Below, piece by piece: positions 42,760 through 53,775 of a DNA stretch of 60,000 nt. The notes under the pieces were generated by a model. The model was not told where the DNA came from, searched no databases, and saw nothing but the letters and a program-made list of their open reading frames with translations. The DNA comes from Cryptomeria japonica (lineage: Eukaryota > Streptophyta > Pinopsida > Cupressales > Cupressaceae). Position numbers and translations under genes: made by a program. The stretch's first letter is position 1, and each line of letters opens with the position of its first letter. The stretch covers positions 232,182,396 to 232,242,395 of the forward strand of contig NC_081406.1 in NCBI RefSeq assembly GCF_030272615.1, written 5' to 3'.

Positions 42760-45720
42760 AAGAATTTCGCCCTGGACCCTCTGGAAGGGTCAGGAGCGAA
42801 ATTAGCATTCCTGGCCAACTTGGACCTCTTTTCAACGTTACCTCACAACCAGCTCCTCGCCTGGCCCAAACAAGGTGAAAAATAGTAGTTTCAAAAGATT
42901 TCGCCCTGAACCCTCTGGAAGGGTCAAGAGCAAATTTTGCATTTTTGGACAAATTCCATCATGTCTCTACTCCAAAATGTCTTCCAAGGCAAGCATACGC
43001 TATCCTTCTCCTCACCAAAGGCTAGGAATCTACAACCTGACCTTCCTCATGGGCAAACTAGGTGATTTTGGGAATTTCGCTCTGGACCCTCTGGAAGGGT
43101 CAGGAGCGAAATTCCTTCTTTAGGCTTCATTTTACACTTCCTTCACTTCAATTCATTTGGACTCCCCCACATTGAATCCACTTCCCAACTTGGCAATATT
43201 GGTTTGATCTTCACAAGGCCCAAAAAGGAGAATTTGCTCAAAAACTTAGCCAGGAACAGGACCTATCTAGGATTTCGCTTTGGACCCTTTGGAAGGGTCA
43301 GGAGTGAAATCCTTGTCTTAGCTCAAAAGGAGCGAAATCCTTGTCTTAGCTCAAAATCTACATTTTTGGTGGCCAAAATCCATTCAAAGGCAATCTTAAG
43401 GGCTTATCTTACCTAGGTCTAAGCTTGGCCTGGCACAAATTTTAGAGAAAATGATGGGTTTTAGGATTTTCAAAGGGTCTGGAGCGAAAATCTTGTTTTA
43501 GGCTCATTCCTCCATCATTTCAACTTGAATTCACCTCCAAGACTAAGGACACATTGCCTCACTCCTAACTAGGCCATAAAAATCAAAATTTTGACTTGTC
43601 TTGCAAAGAAAGTAGGTGATCCTAAGATTTTCACTCTAGACCCTTTGGAAGGGTCAGGAGTGAAATCCTTGGTTTGGATTAATTTCTATCATTTTTCAAC
43701 ACCAATTAACTTCAAAAGGAAAGAACATGTCTCCTCGCACCCATCCAAGCCATGAAAACCTAACGTTTGACTAGACTTGCAAGGAAAATAGGTGGTTTTA
43801 AGATTTTCGCTCTGGACCCTTTGGAAGGGTCAGGAGCGAAAATCACTTTTTGGCTCAATTCCTTCAAGTTTGATAATCATTGCTAAGTCAAAGTCATTCT
43901 TGAGGACCTCTCCCATCAAAACTCGCCCTAGTCAGCACTTGGCTTGGCACAAAATTGGGAAAAAAGGTGATTTAGAGAAAATTCGCTCTGGACCCTTTGG
44001 AAGGGTCAGGAGCGAATTTCTTAATTTAGGCTTATTCCTCCATCATTTCAAGTTGCATTCACCTCAAAAGGCTAGAAAACACTTCTCCTCTCACATCCAA
44101 CCCAAGTTTGACTTGATTTTGCAAGGGAAAATAGGTGTTTGAAGAATTTTCGCCCTGGACCCTTTGGAAGGGTCAGGAGCGATTTTCATCATTTGGCTCA
44201 ATTCCTTCAAACTTGATAATTATTGACCATTCAAGGACATGCCTAAAGACACCTCTAATCTTGACCCACACTAGACTTGGCATAAATTTAAGGGAAAAGA
44301 TAGGTTTTGCACAATTTCGCTCTGGACCCTTTGGAAGGGTCAGGAGCGATTTTCCTTTTCTAACCCAAAATCATCATTCTTTCAATCCCAATCTTCTTTG
44401 CAAGGTGAAATTTCATCTCTCTTCGACCTAGGAACAAGGTTTTAAGCTCAAACAAGGTTAAAAATATATGCTTGTAAGGAATTTCGCCCTGGACCCTTTG
44501 GAAGGGTCAGGAGCGAAAATTCCTTTCTTGGCTAAAGCCCTCATTCCTCAATGCTATCAAACACTCTCAAAGGCAAGATCATGTCCATTTTCCCTTTCAA
44601 CATGCTTTGGACATCACAATTTGGTCAAATAGGGAAGGAAATGAGGTCTAGGAGGATTTTCGCTCTGGACCCTTTAGAAGGGTCAGGAGCGAAAATCTCA
44701 TTCTTGGCTTGGTTCTCCATTTCTTCAACTCCAATCCACTCTAGAAGACAACTAGACATCATTCTTCACCCAAGGGATAAGGTCTTAAGCCAAAACAAGG
44801 TCAAAAGAATAGGCTTGCAAGGAATTTCGCTCTGGACCCTTTGGAAGGGTCAGGAGTGAAATTCACCTTCTTGGCTAGAATCCTTCATTTTTTCAAAGCT
44901 CTCACACATTTCCAAAGTCCAAACACGTCCATCCTTCCTTTCAAGATGCTCTGCAAATCAAAATTTGGTCAAACTAGGGAGGAAATGAGCTTTAGGAAGA
45001 TTTTCACTCTGGACCCTTTGGAAAGGTCAGGAGCGAAAATCTCATTCTAGGCTTGATCACTCACTTTTCCAACTTCAAACCATCTCAAGAAGCAAACTTA
45101 GATCATTTCCCACCTAAGGGACAAGGTTTCAAGCTCAAACAGGGTAGCAAATGAAGTTTATGATGAATTTTGCTCTGGACCCTTTGGAAGGGTTAGGAGC
45201 GAAATTCTCTTTTAGGCTAAAATCTTGCTCTTCAAAATCATCCAACTCCATCTCAAGGCAAGAACATACCAATTCATTCCCCAACATGCCCTAGAAACCA
45301 ACACTTAGTCAAAATTTGAAAGGAAATGAGAGCTACAAAGATTTTCGCTCTGGACCCTTTGGAAGGGTCAGGAGCGAAAATCATGTTTTGGGTTGGATCC
45401 TTGACTTTTCCTATTTTCATCCTCTTTGGGAGGCAAACATAGATCCTTCCTCATGCATCTCCACCTTGGTCTTGACTCTTGCTAAAGGAAAAATGAGTGT
45501 TTTCAAGAATTTCGCTCTAGACCCTCTGGAAGGGTCAAGAGCGAAATTCATCTTTTTGACTAAAATCCTTCATCTTTCAATCTTGACAAGGCTAGAACAT
45601 TCAAAAATACCTTCAAACATGCCTTAGGAACTAGAAATTTGGCCTTGATAAGTGAGAATTTGAGGTCTTCAAGGATTTTCACTCTGGACCCTTTGGAAGG
45701 GTCAGGAGCGAAATCCCTAT
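42760..45720. repeat. Hairpin array in U3 of LTR R1
   Basis: About 17 units, 160-180 bases apart. Each has a core TTTCGCTC-tg-GACCCTT-tgg-AAGGGTC-ag-GAGCGAAA: an inverted repeat of two stems with a 3-base loop and 2-base internal loops. Cores start near 42766, 42898, 43075, 43274, 43628, 43806, 43982, 44148, 44317, 44480, 44656, 44822, 45000, 45166, 45344, 45508 and 45675. Spacers are related to every second spacer rather than the next. Translations such as LDPLEGSGAK or SGPFGRVRS in all frames are products of the core. Confidence 0.9.
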
Positions 45721-47054
45721 TCTTGGCCAAGATCCTGACTTCATTTTCACATTTAAGTATAAGTGACATTTCCTTATATCTTTCTTCTTTCTTATACTTT
45801 AAGTTATATTCCATATATACTGTCAGGATGTTTGAGAGTGGTTTCGGACCTCCAGGAGTTATATTGCAAAATCTAGTTTTTGGAGGATTCTTCAGTTTTC
45901 CAGACTTAGTCAAATTTCAGGATCAGGACATTTTAGACTTAGTCAAATTTCAGGATTAGGACATTCCAGACTCAGCCAAATTTCAGGGCATTTGAAGATC
46001 AGGATGACATTCCAGACTTCATCACTCACCAACTTGACCTAGCTCGGACCTTCAAGAATGACACTCACTCACCAAGCAAGACACAATTAGCAACAAGAGC
46101 AAAACTAGGCCCTAAGGAAGACTCTCAAAGAAACCCTAATTCTCGGGCCCCGAAGACTCACCTCGGCTCTAGCAGAGCCTGCCATCCTAGTGATCCCCAT
46201 GGCGACACTCGAAAAGCAAAGGCTAAAAGACAAAAACCCTAAAAGACCCTAGAAAAACAAACCCCAGAAAGCAAAAAGTAGGGGTCCCCATTTGCAATGG
46301 GGCGACGTGTGAATACGTCACAACAGGTCTCTACGTGTGGATAAGCTCGTGGTATGACGTGATTATGCTGGAATCACAAGGGGACGTACATTTGAGTGTC
46401 TGAGCATTTAATCTGTTGGAACTTGACTCCTAATTACTAGCCGAGGAGAATAAAGAAATAGCAAAAGATAAAGGGCTCAAAAAGTGTACTCTAAGACCTA
46501 GAATGCAAGAAGATGGATGAATGACTAGTTGGAGTCCTACTGGGCTAGGTCTCACCATCAAATTGAACAATTCAACACCAGCTCAATGTGATCTTCTAAG
46601 GGATGCTTCGAATATGTTCAAATCGTTACACCATCTGATACTGATCACCATTCAAGTTAATGCATGAACAATAGACACGTAACGATTCGAGATTAAGCTC
46701 ATTCAATGCCAGTTGACCATGCAGGGCGCCCTTACAATCAGCAAGAGGCTAGTGGTTTGGACTAGACGGATTTCACGCGAGTGCATTCAGTGACTTCTTT
46801 CATTCAATCTAATTATCTATCATCTAAAATGAAGATTCAACAAGAGACCATGCATATTGCAAATAAATGACACATTTCACCATAACTTCAATGAAAATGG
46901 AGTTCATTTACAACAAGGCAACAATTTCTTGCCTTCTCCTCCTAATCTACTCTAATTGCTATTCTATTTACTATTTCTTTGTTACTAACTATTCTACTGA
47001 CTATTCATCAACTATTAACTCACTATTAACTCCCTATTAATGAAGAGCCAGAGC

Positions 47055-47062
47055 TTTATATA
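47055..47062 (-). promoter_or_regulatory. Candidate TATA box of LTR R2
   Basis: TATATAAA on the minus strand in AGCTTTATATAGAGAGCTC, itself almost a palindrome (GAGCTcT..AGAGCTC). The identical block is at 54640 in R3. Confidence 0.5.
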
Positions 47063-47929
47063 GAGAGCTCTTTACATTTCAATGGCTCTGATTGATTTAC
47101 AATCAATGGCTAGGATTACAAGATGGAAACCCTAATTAGGGTTTGTTATAACAAACAACTTTAGCCAATGATAAAATTACATTCAATGCTCATGAACCAA
47201 TAGGAAACAAGGGTAGGTGCCTCGAAGTTTGTGCCATCACTAGTGAGTCAGGTACATTGAATCTGGACACGCTGATGTGGACCTATCTGACTAGAGGAAT
47301 AGTGCCTGGGATGCCATCTTGTCTGGCACTTGCTTAATCAAGGAATGTTATATCTCTTTCAATGTGATGATGATGAGAAGCTAACTTTGATTAACTCTTC
47401 TGAAACTATCTGCTTCTTTCAACGTACCCTTGCACTAGCCTTGGTTGATTCTCCTTTGTCCTTGATGTACTAGATGAATGATGTACCTTTCCTTGACTCT
47501 CCTGTGATGATGAGGCCTCTGCACTGTCAAGTCTTTCTTTCTTCTCTGTCATCTTATCTCTCTTTGAAGTGTTTGTAAGATCCTTCTTCTGATATCTTGT
47601 GAACTTCTTGAGGATAGTTCTAACACCTGAAGTCCTTTGATTTTAGCAACACCTTGGGTACCTTCTCATACATCTAAGGCATCCTTAGTGTGAGTGAAGC
47701 CCGAAGGAGTCCTTCTTGTCCTGGCCTAATCTCCCTCCGACTTGATTTTGTTGATCTGCAAAGCAAACAAAAGATGATTAAGTATACATAATATAATTAT
47801 TCTAACATAGCATTTCTTACCTTAAATCATCAACAAGAAGGTATTAGGATTAATTTCGCTTTGGATCCTCTCCAAGGACATGACCTATAAAATGCACTTT
47901 GGATGCTCTCCAAGGATAGGCCCTATAAT

Positions 47930-50135
47930 GAGATTTTCGCTCTGGACCCTCTCCAAGGACAAGCCCTATAATGAGATTTTCACTCTGGACCCTCTCTAAG
48001 GGTCAGGAGCGAAATTGACATTTTGTTCAATTTTCCTTCTTAAAACTTCATTTGTCATCCCTTTTCTCATCAAAAACAAGTCTTTTGCCTCCAAAAATGC
48101 TTAAGAATAGGTTTCGCTCAAGGGCCTAGGCAAAACAAAAGACCTCCTAGGAATTTCGCTCTGGACCCTTAGGAAGGGTCAGGAGCAAAATTGGCATTTT
48201 TGGACAAATTCTTCACACTTTGAGGCCACAACTCACTCAAATGCATGCCTAGGGATGCCTCTAAGTTCAATCAACCTCCATCAATGTTAGGCTTGATACA
48301 AAATTGAGAGCAAATGGAGGTTTCAAGAGAATTCGCTCTGGACCCTTTGGAAGTGTCAAGAGCTTAAGTGAAATTCGCTCTGGACCCTTTGGAAGGGTCA
48401 GGAGCAAAATTTACCATTTAGTCTTAATTCAATCATTTCCTTTTCTCCAATCCAGCTTGCAAGGCAAGTATACATCAATCTTCCCTCAACTACGCCATAG
48501 GAACAAAGATCTTGGTCTCAAACAAGGAACAAAATAGAGGGTTAGAAAATTTCGCTCTGGACCCTTGGAAGGATCATGGGCGAAATTCTTCCTTAGGCTC
48601 AATTCACACTTTTTTTTCTCCGTTCTTTGCCTTGAATTTAACTTGTCAAACCTCCTTCTATCACAATCAAGTCAATTTGCCATCAATTTAGCTTAAAATA
48701 AGGTTCTTTTAGTGCATTAGGTGAAATTGAGAGTCCATCTAAGCATTTCGCTCTGGACCCTTTGGAAGGGTCAGGAGCAAAATTGATGTTTTAAGCTCAA
48801 TTTTCCATCTTTGACTTCATTTTCAACTTTTCCTCATCAAAAACAAGTGTTTTGCCTTCAAAATTGCTTGGGAATGGATTAGTTCAAAGGTTTGTGCAAG
48901 GTATAATGCTTTTTGAAGAAATTTGCTCTGGACCCTTTGGAAGGGTCAGGAGCAAAATTGCTCCTTTTGGTTTAATTCTCATCCTTTTTCACTTGACTTT
49001 GTCTTAAACTTGATCCTTTTCTCTCCATGATCTTGCAAATTTGCCCTTACTTTTGCTCAGAATGACAACCATTCAATGACTTTGGTGAACAATTAGGTCT
49101 TTTAGGGAATTTCGCTCTGGACCCTCTGGAAGGGTCAAGAGCTTAGATAAATTTCGCTCTGGACCCTTTGGAAGGGTCAAGAGCGAAATTTGCAATTATG
49201 CCCAAATTCTTGACCTTCTCATCACTTGACTTTGTTGCACACATCAAATCTCTCTCAATAACGCCATAGGGACAAGGTTTATGATGCCAATTAGGACCAA
49301 GAAGGGAGATCCAAGGAAATTCGCTCTGGACCCTTTGGAAGGGTCAGGAGCGAATTTGAGGAATTAGTCTTAGATATCATCCTAACACTCAAACTTTACC
49401 CTCATTCAAACTGTTCTCACCTTAGGACATGCTAACAAATCACCTTAAGGAGGTGTCTAGCTCAAAACGTTGGATCAAAAGTGCATCTTAACAATTTCGC
49501 CTTGGTACCTTTGGAAGGAGAGGACCTAAAGAGGAATTTTGCTCTGGACCCTCTGGAAGGGTCAGGAGTGAAATTTGCTTCTTTGCACAAATTCTTCACT
49601 TTTCCTCATTTCACTTGGTTTCAACTCACTCACAAGGCCTTAGCATTCTCACTCAAACCATGGGAAGAAGGTTCATGATCCAAACTGGGGAGCAAGAGAG
49701 GTTTCTAAGGAAATTTGCTCCTATCCCTTTGGAAGGGTCAGGAGCGAATTTGGCATTTGTGCTCTAATTCTTCATCACTTCTCCCATTTGCTAGCTCAAA
49801 CATGATGGTTATACTTCTTCAAAGGCATGGATAAGTTAATTTTTTCCTCAATCAAAACGTTGGAGTAAGCTTTTTGATCAAAGTCAGGAGATCTAAGGAA
49901 ATTTGCTCCTGTCCCTTTGGAAGGGTCAGGAGTGAATTTGGCAATAATGCAAATTCATGACACTTTCTCCAAATTTTCAAGTCTAAGTTTGTCTAAAGGC
50001 ATCCAAAAGGTTAACACAAGCCGATTTCCTCCCAATCCACGCCTTAAAGCGAAGGTTTTGTCCAAAATAGGAGTCAAAAGGGAGCTAAGGAGGGTTTTGC
50101 TCCTGTCCCTTTGGAAGGGCCAGGAGCGAATTTGA
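47930..50135. repeat. Hairpin array in U3 of LTR R2
   Basis: The same core as in R1, about 16 copies near 47937, 47984, 48151, 48331, 48373, 48552, 48747, 48927, 49110, 49153, 49320, 49495, 49537, 49711, 49900 and 50096. Spacing is ~170-190 bases except where two cores lie ~42 bases apart (48331/48373, 49110/49153, 49495/49537). The rightmost units have CTCCTGTCCC or CTCCTATCCC in the left arm, which weakens the stem less than random change would. Confidence 0.85.
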
Positions 50136-50652
50136 CAATCTAGCTCAAATTCCTATTCAACTCTCAAGTTTTCAAGTCTAGGCTTGGTCGTTAGGTGTTT
50201 CCTAAGGATAAATAGGTCAATTTTATACCAATCAATGCCTAGAGTACAAGGACATCATTCATCAACTGGACCAATCTCAAACCCTCAAAGGGAAGAATCC
50301 TTGAGAACACCTGCTCACATACCTCCATTCACTTCCTAAACTCAATGACATAGGTCTCAAAAGGTAAGACTCCTAACATGATACAAAGACTTCCTTAAAC
50401 TCTATCAAGACCCGACCTTCGAAGCAAGACCCAAACCTAACCGAGAGGAAGCTTTCAACAAAGACCCTGACCTGGACCACCTACTGACCCATTTGGGCCT
50501 AAGCAAACCATCTTATCCTAATGATCTCTTTGGCAACTTCCCAATGCAAAGATTAATAGCCAAGAACCCAAAAGACCAAGAAAACTAACCCTAGAAAGCA
50601 AAAAGTAGGGGTCCCCATTTGCAATGGGGCGATGTGTGAATACGTCACAACA

Positions 50653-51630
50653 TCTAGTGCCACCTCGAATAAATGTTCCTGAACATTTCAGAGATAAAGA
50701 CCCAATCGACACTTAGAACCTTCGGAAGATTCAATCCAACTTATCAGGCGACTAGAAAATGCACTCAAAGTGGAAGGAGAATCCTTAACCAGATCAAGAC
50801 ACTTAGTCTTTGATTACCCACATGTGTGCAAGTGTATTCATTCCTTTTACAAGATGACTATGACGTTCAGGTTCCCCTATGATTGTCTACGTAGTGTATC
50901 TAAACTTCATGAGCATCTTGGATAGAGCCTTGCTGCCAGTCAGACGTCTATAGTCCTGACGAGGTTATCGTCGCAATCTCACGAACATTGCTCCATTGCC
51001 AGCCGGGCATCCATAGCCCCGATGGAGTTATTCACATGTTCCCATTAGCCAATTTTGATATTTCATTTTGCTCATTTTCTTTGATTTTTCTCTTTCATAT
51101 TGCTTTTTCGTTCCGTCAATTTCTTTGGCTTGTAAGCAGTGAAGATTACTAGGGTTTGAGGATTGTGGTGGTGTTGAAGCCAGATTTTGGGTTTCTCACT
51201 AATCACAGCTTTGCCTGAAAACCATAATGGCTTGGAGTTTATTAATGTGTAAAGATATAGTAATCAAAAGATGTCAGCATCAAGACACAGAAAGTGATTC
51301 CCTTCCAAGTCAAGTACAAGTCCTGATCAGATGATAAAGCTGGATAGGAATAACCTCGGATTCAAAAGCACCTCATGAATAGATATCTAAGAAATGAGTC
51401 TAACATAAGATCCAAAATGTCACCAGTGTGTGAGTGAACAACACATACGCCTTTCTCACAAATTGAGGCTCCCACTCAGGACACCTAAACTAAACAAACC
51501 GACTGATGGACTGACCCAAAGCAAGCTAAACTAAAGCAAACCAAAAGCCAATGAAAGAAAGCAAGCGACTAGCTACTTGAGCCACTCAAGATCATGAGTC
51601 AAATGACTCAAGGCAAATTAATAACAAGGC
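50653..51630 (-). other. 3' part of W internal region
   Basis: No gene is seen. 50930-51040 holds two related segments (GCCAGTCAGACGTCTATAG and GCCAGCCGGGCATCCATAG, each followed by a GA-GAGTTAT or GAGGTTAT tail). The rest is AT-rich. It lies between the ORF stop and LTR R2. A polypurine tract is not obvious at 50653-50670. Confidence 0.4.
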
Positions 51631-53310
51631 TCAAAAGACCTCTAATCTAAAACACATGAAAGGAAAACCTACCCTAAAACTATATACAAGACTCTCAGAC
51701 TTGACACGACTCAAAGAAGTGAAATATATACGTGACTTTACATGATTTCTCAGGCTATGCAACAGGAGCATGGCAAAAGTGATGGTTCTGAGTTGAGCAA
51801 ATTCATCTTTGAATACGGAAAAGCAAGCTCTCACCATGCATCTCTCATATTCAAGCAAGGTTTCATGTAAGATAATCAATTGAGATAACTCATCAGGACC
51901 ATGATCTATCCAAATGCAAGTTGTTTTCCCGAAACCCCCATAATCAAAATTGTAATAACTTTCAAGGCTAGGATTAAGGAAAGAGACAACTTGGTATTTT
52001 TTGTATTCGAATGGAAGTGCATTGTTTGAAGCGAGATCACCAACTGCTTCAGGAGGTCGCCATTCATGATGAACCATTCCACGAGCATTTACAGTATGTT
52101 GATCTTGATTTGGAAGCTCCATTTGAAATAAGCCTAGTGCCCCTTCAAATAGCTTGACATTCTTTTCTTTCATAGTGACATCTTGCATAAACCATGCATC
52201 TTCATGAAATTTTGTAGGCATATCCTCAAAAACTAAGCACTCCTTGATGGATTGAGCTTCAAACATCTCCTCTAGTTGATCAAATATAATCTTTGGTGGC
52301 ATTTCATCTTCAAGCATAGTCTTGGGAGGCCGGATTTGATGATGAATCACATCACTCACCATAACTTGTTTATCTTGAAAAAAATTTGGTAGTGATTTCA
52401 TTTGTACTTCCTCCGTGAGATCTTTCAGTGCTCCTTCAAATAGTATGATGGTGATGACGTCTCTGAGCATCCCCTCAAATTGTTCTTCATACTTGGGCTC
52501 GCTTACGATGATCTGTAATTCTTCATTCAATATGTCAACTTGATTGTCCTCTTTAAGAAAGCTATTTGAAACCTCTTGCAATTCACTCTCAAGGATCTCC
52601 TTTTGTAGCATGAATGAAAATTCTTCAAGGAATGAGTTGCCTTCTTGAAAGGTTGTTGAATCATTTTCTTCTTTTGGTACAAGGTGTAGAGAGCTATCAT
52701 TTACTGCTTCACATTGATCATTAAGGGAGCTTGCATCCCCAACTTGCAACTGGCTCCTCTCACAATCAGGTGCTGGAGCAATGTCTTGTTCATAGGTTCT
52801 CCTGAATTCAGTTGCGAGATGTGCACCCCAAGATCTATTCACAATACACTCTTCTTCGGATAAGACTGACATTCCAAATTGATATCTGACTTGGTTGATG
52901 GCCATTTCACACAATGAGCAAGTAAACTCGGAGTGAGGTGCATTGTGAATCCTACACCATAATGGTAGTAATATGCCTTCTAAACGCATTTCACCATTCA
53001 AAATAAGCTGACTCTTGATCATCCATAAGAAGCTTGAAACAAGATCTCTTCTTTTTGGGACGCTGAAACTGCCTTCTTCTGCTTCTGGCCTGGGGACATC
53101 CCAAAAGAAAATCTTTCCTTGCGTTGCCTATTCTATCCTTGATAAGTATTTCAAGCAATGCATTTCATCATGCTCATTTGTCTCATGGATTCTACACTGC
53201 CCTAACCTTGCAAACTCTGACAATCTGCGTGGATAAAGCTGTGTATTCAATCTCGACCAAAGTTGAGGAATATCAACTTGTTGCTCATTATGAAACTGTT
53301 GTTGCTCCAT
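51631..53310 (-). pseudogene. W gag-like protein with duplicated CRIH...H...C motif (one TAG)
   Basis: One 560-codon frame from Met at 53308-53310 (MEQQQFHNEQQ) to 51631, with a single TAG at 53128-53130 (residue 61, in IE-stop-ATQG). Near the N-terminus it has CRIHETNEHDEMHC (39-52) and CRIHNAPHSEFTCSLC (119-134), two copies of C-R-I-H-x(3-4)-H-x4-C that look zinc-binding. The rest is acidic (repeated IRPPK and WRPPE segments at ~320 and ~430) and the C-terminus is hydrophobic. It is the only ORF between the primer site and 3' LTR, so a gag role is inferred. I do not recognise the family. Confidence 0.6.
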
Positions 53311-53757
53311 TGAGAAATCTTTCTTTTTTTGATTTTTTGATTTTTTTTTCGATTTTCTGCTTTTCACATTTTTTTTTTTTGGATTTTTTGGTTTTTTACT
53401 TTTTTGGATTTTTTGGAATAAGAGAGATCCTGAATATCTTAGATTCAACTTGAAAGCTCAACCGGTTCTAGCTGCGCAAAGTGCTTCCTTTCTTCGCAAG
53501 TGTATCAAAGGGTGACTCCCAACATCAATTGCTTCATTCATGTATCCACAATCATGCCTTCCTTGTGCTTCAGTTTTGTCGAGCGTCGAGAAAAGGCTCT
53601 CCACTGATCTTCCTTGGATTCAAGAGTTCTCATTCACTCTCCTTTGTTCTGCTTTAATTCTGTTGAGAGCGAGAGGAGGGTAAAAAGCTCTGGATAACTC
53701 TTCTAAATATGACAATAAAATCTGGATTTCATTTGCTCAAGTGTTCATCGCAATCAA
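53311..53757 (-). other. 5' leader of W with poly-T/A tract
   Basis: There is no separate gene. 53327-53430 is dominated by T runs on the plus strand (A runs on the minus strand), which translate as a Lys-rich peptide upstream of the W start Met. I do not include it in the protein. The remainder leads to the primer site. Confidence 0.5.
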
Positions 53758-53772
53758 CCCTCCTAGCGCCAA
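53758..53772 (-). other. Primer-binding site of W
   Basis: TTGGCGCTAGGAGGG on the minus strand, three bases from the LTR end CATCAACA. TTGGCGC starts are common in plant Ty3/gypsy primer sites. This and the long LTR suggest a Ty3/gypsy origin for W. Confidence 0.65.
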
Positions 53773-53775
53773 TTT

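Larger units (their letters stand above)
41203..46325 (-). mobile_element. Giant solo LTR R1 (5.1 kb) inside LTR R2
   Basis: It runs from TGTTGATG to GTCACAACA, with TG...CA ends. The flanks are GGTTT (41198-41202) and GGTCT (46326-46330), a 5-bp duplication with one later change, since R3 has GGTCT at this place. Removing R1 restores the R3-like sequence. On the minus strand it has a hairpin start, a 3-kb U3 hairpin array, a TATA box at 42079-42086 and an ~0.88-kb R-U5. It encodes nothing. All small frames in it derive from the hairpin repeat. Confidence 0.82.
46326..50652 (-). repeat. LTR R2, main part (3' LTR of W)
   Basis: It continues from 41202 after R1. Reading leftward it starts TGTTGTGACGTATTCACAC, with the hairpin CCCCATT-TGC-AATGGGG at 50613-50629, then the hairpin array (~50130-47930), a TATA box at 47055-47062 and R-U5. 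The segment 46326-47760 matches R3 53910-55248. It has no gene. Minor frames at 48304-48537, 49481-49678 and 49917-50135 belong to the array. Confidence 0.8.

Noticed and set aside
42875-45959. Many frames of 70-117 codons (both strands) in the array
   Set aside because: Each is the translation of the stop-free hairpin core in one of its frames (LDPLEGSGAK, SGPFGRVRS, LWTLWKGQER) plus random spacer. None has a consistent start or conserved spacer protein.
42760-50135. Regular repeats with variable spacers, superficially like a CRISPR array
   Set aside because: Units are ~170 bp apart with related, not unique, spacers of ~135 bases, there are no cas genes, and the DNA is plant retrotransposon LTR.
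51631-53310. W protein as a single-copy host gene
   Set aside because: It lies exactly between a retroelement primer-binding site and an LTR pair (R2, R3) and contains a stop codon.
53327-53430. Poly-T tract as a retroposon (LINE or SINE) tail
   Set aside because: No LINE protein or SINE promoter boxes adjoin it, and it sits in the leader of W between primer site and ORF.
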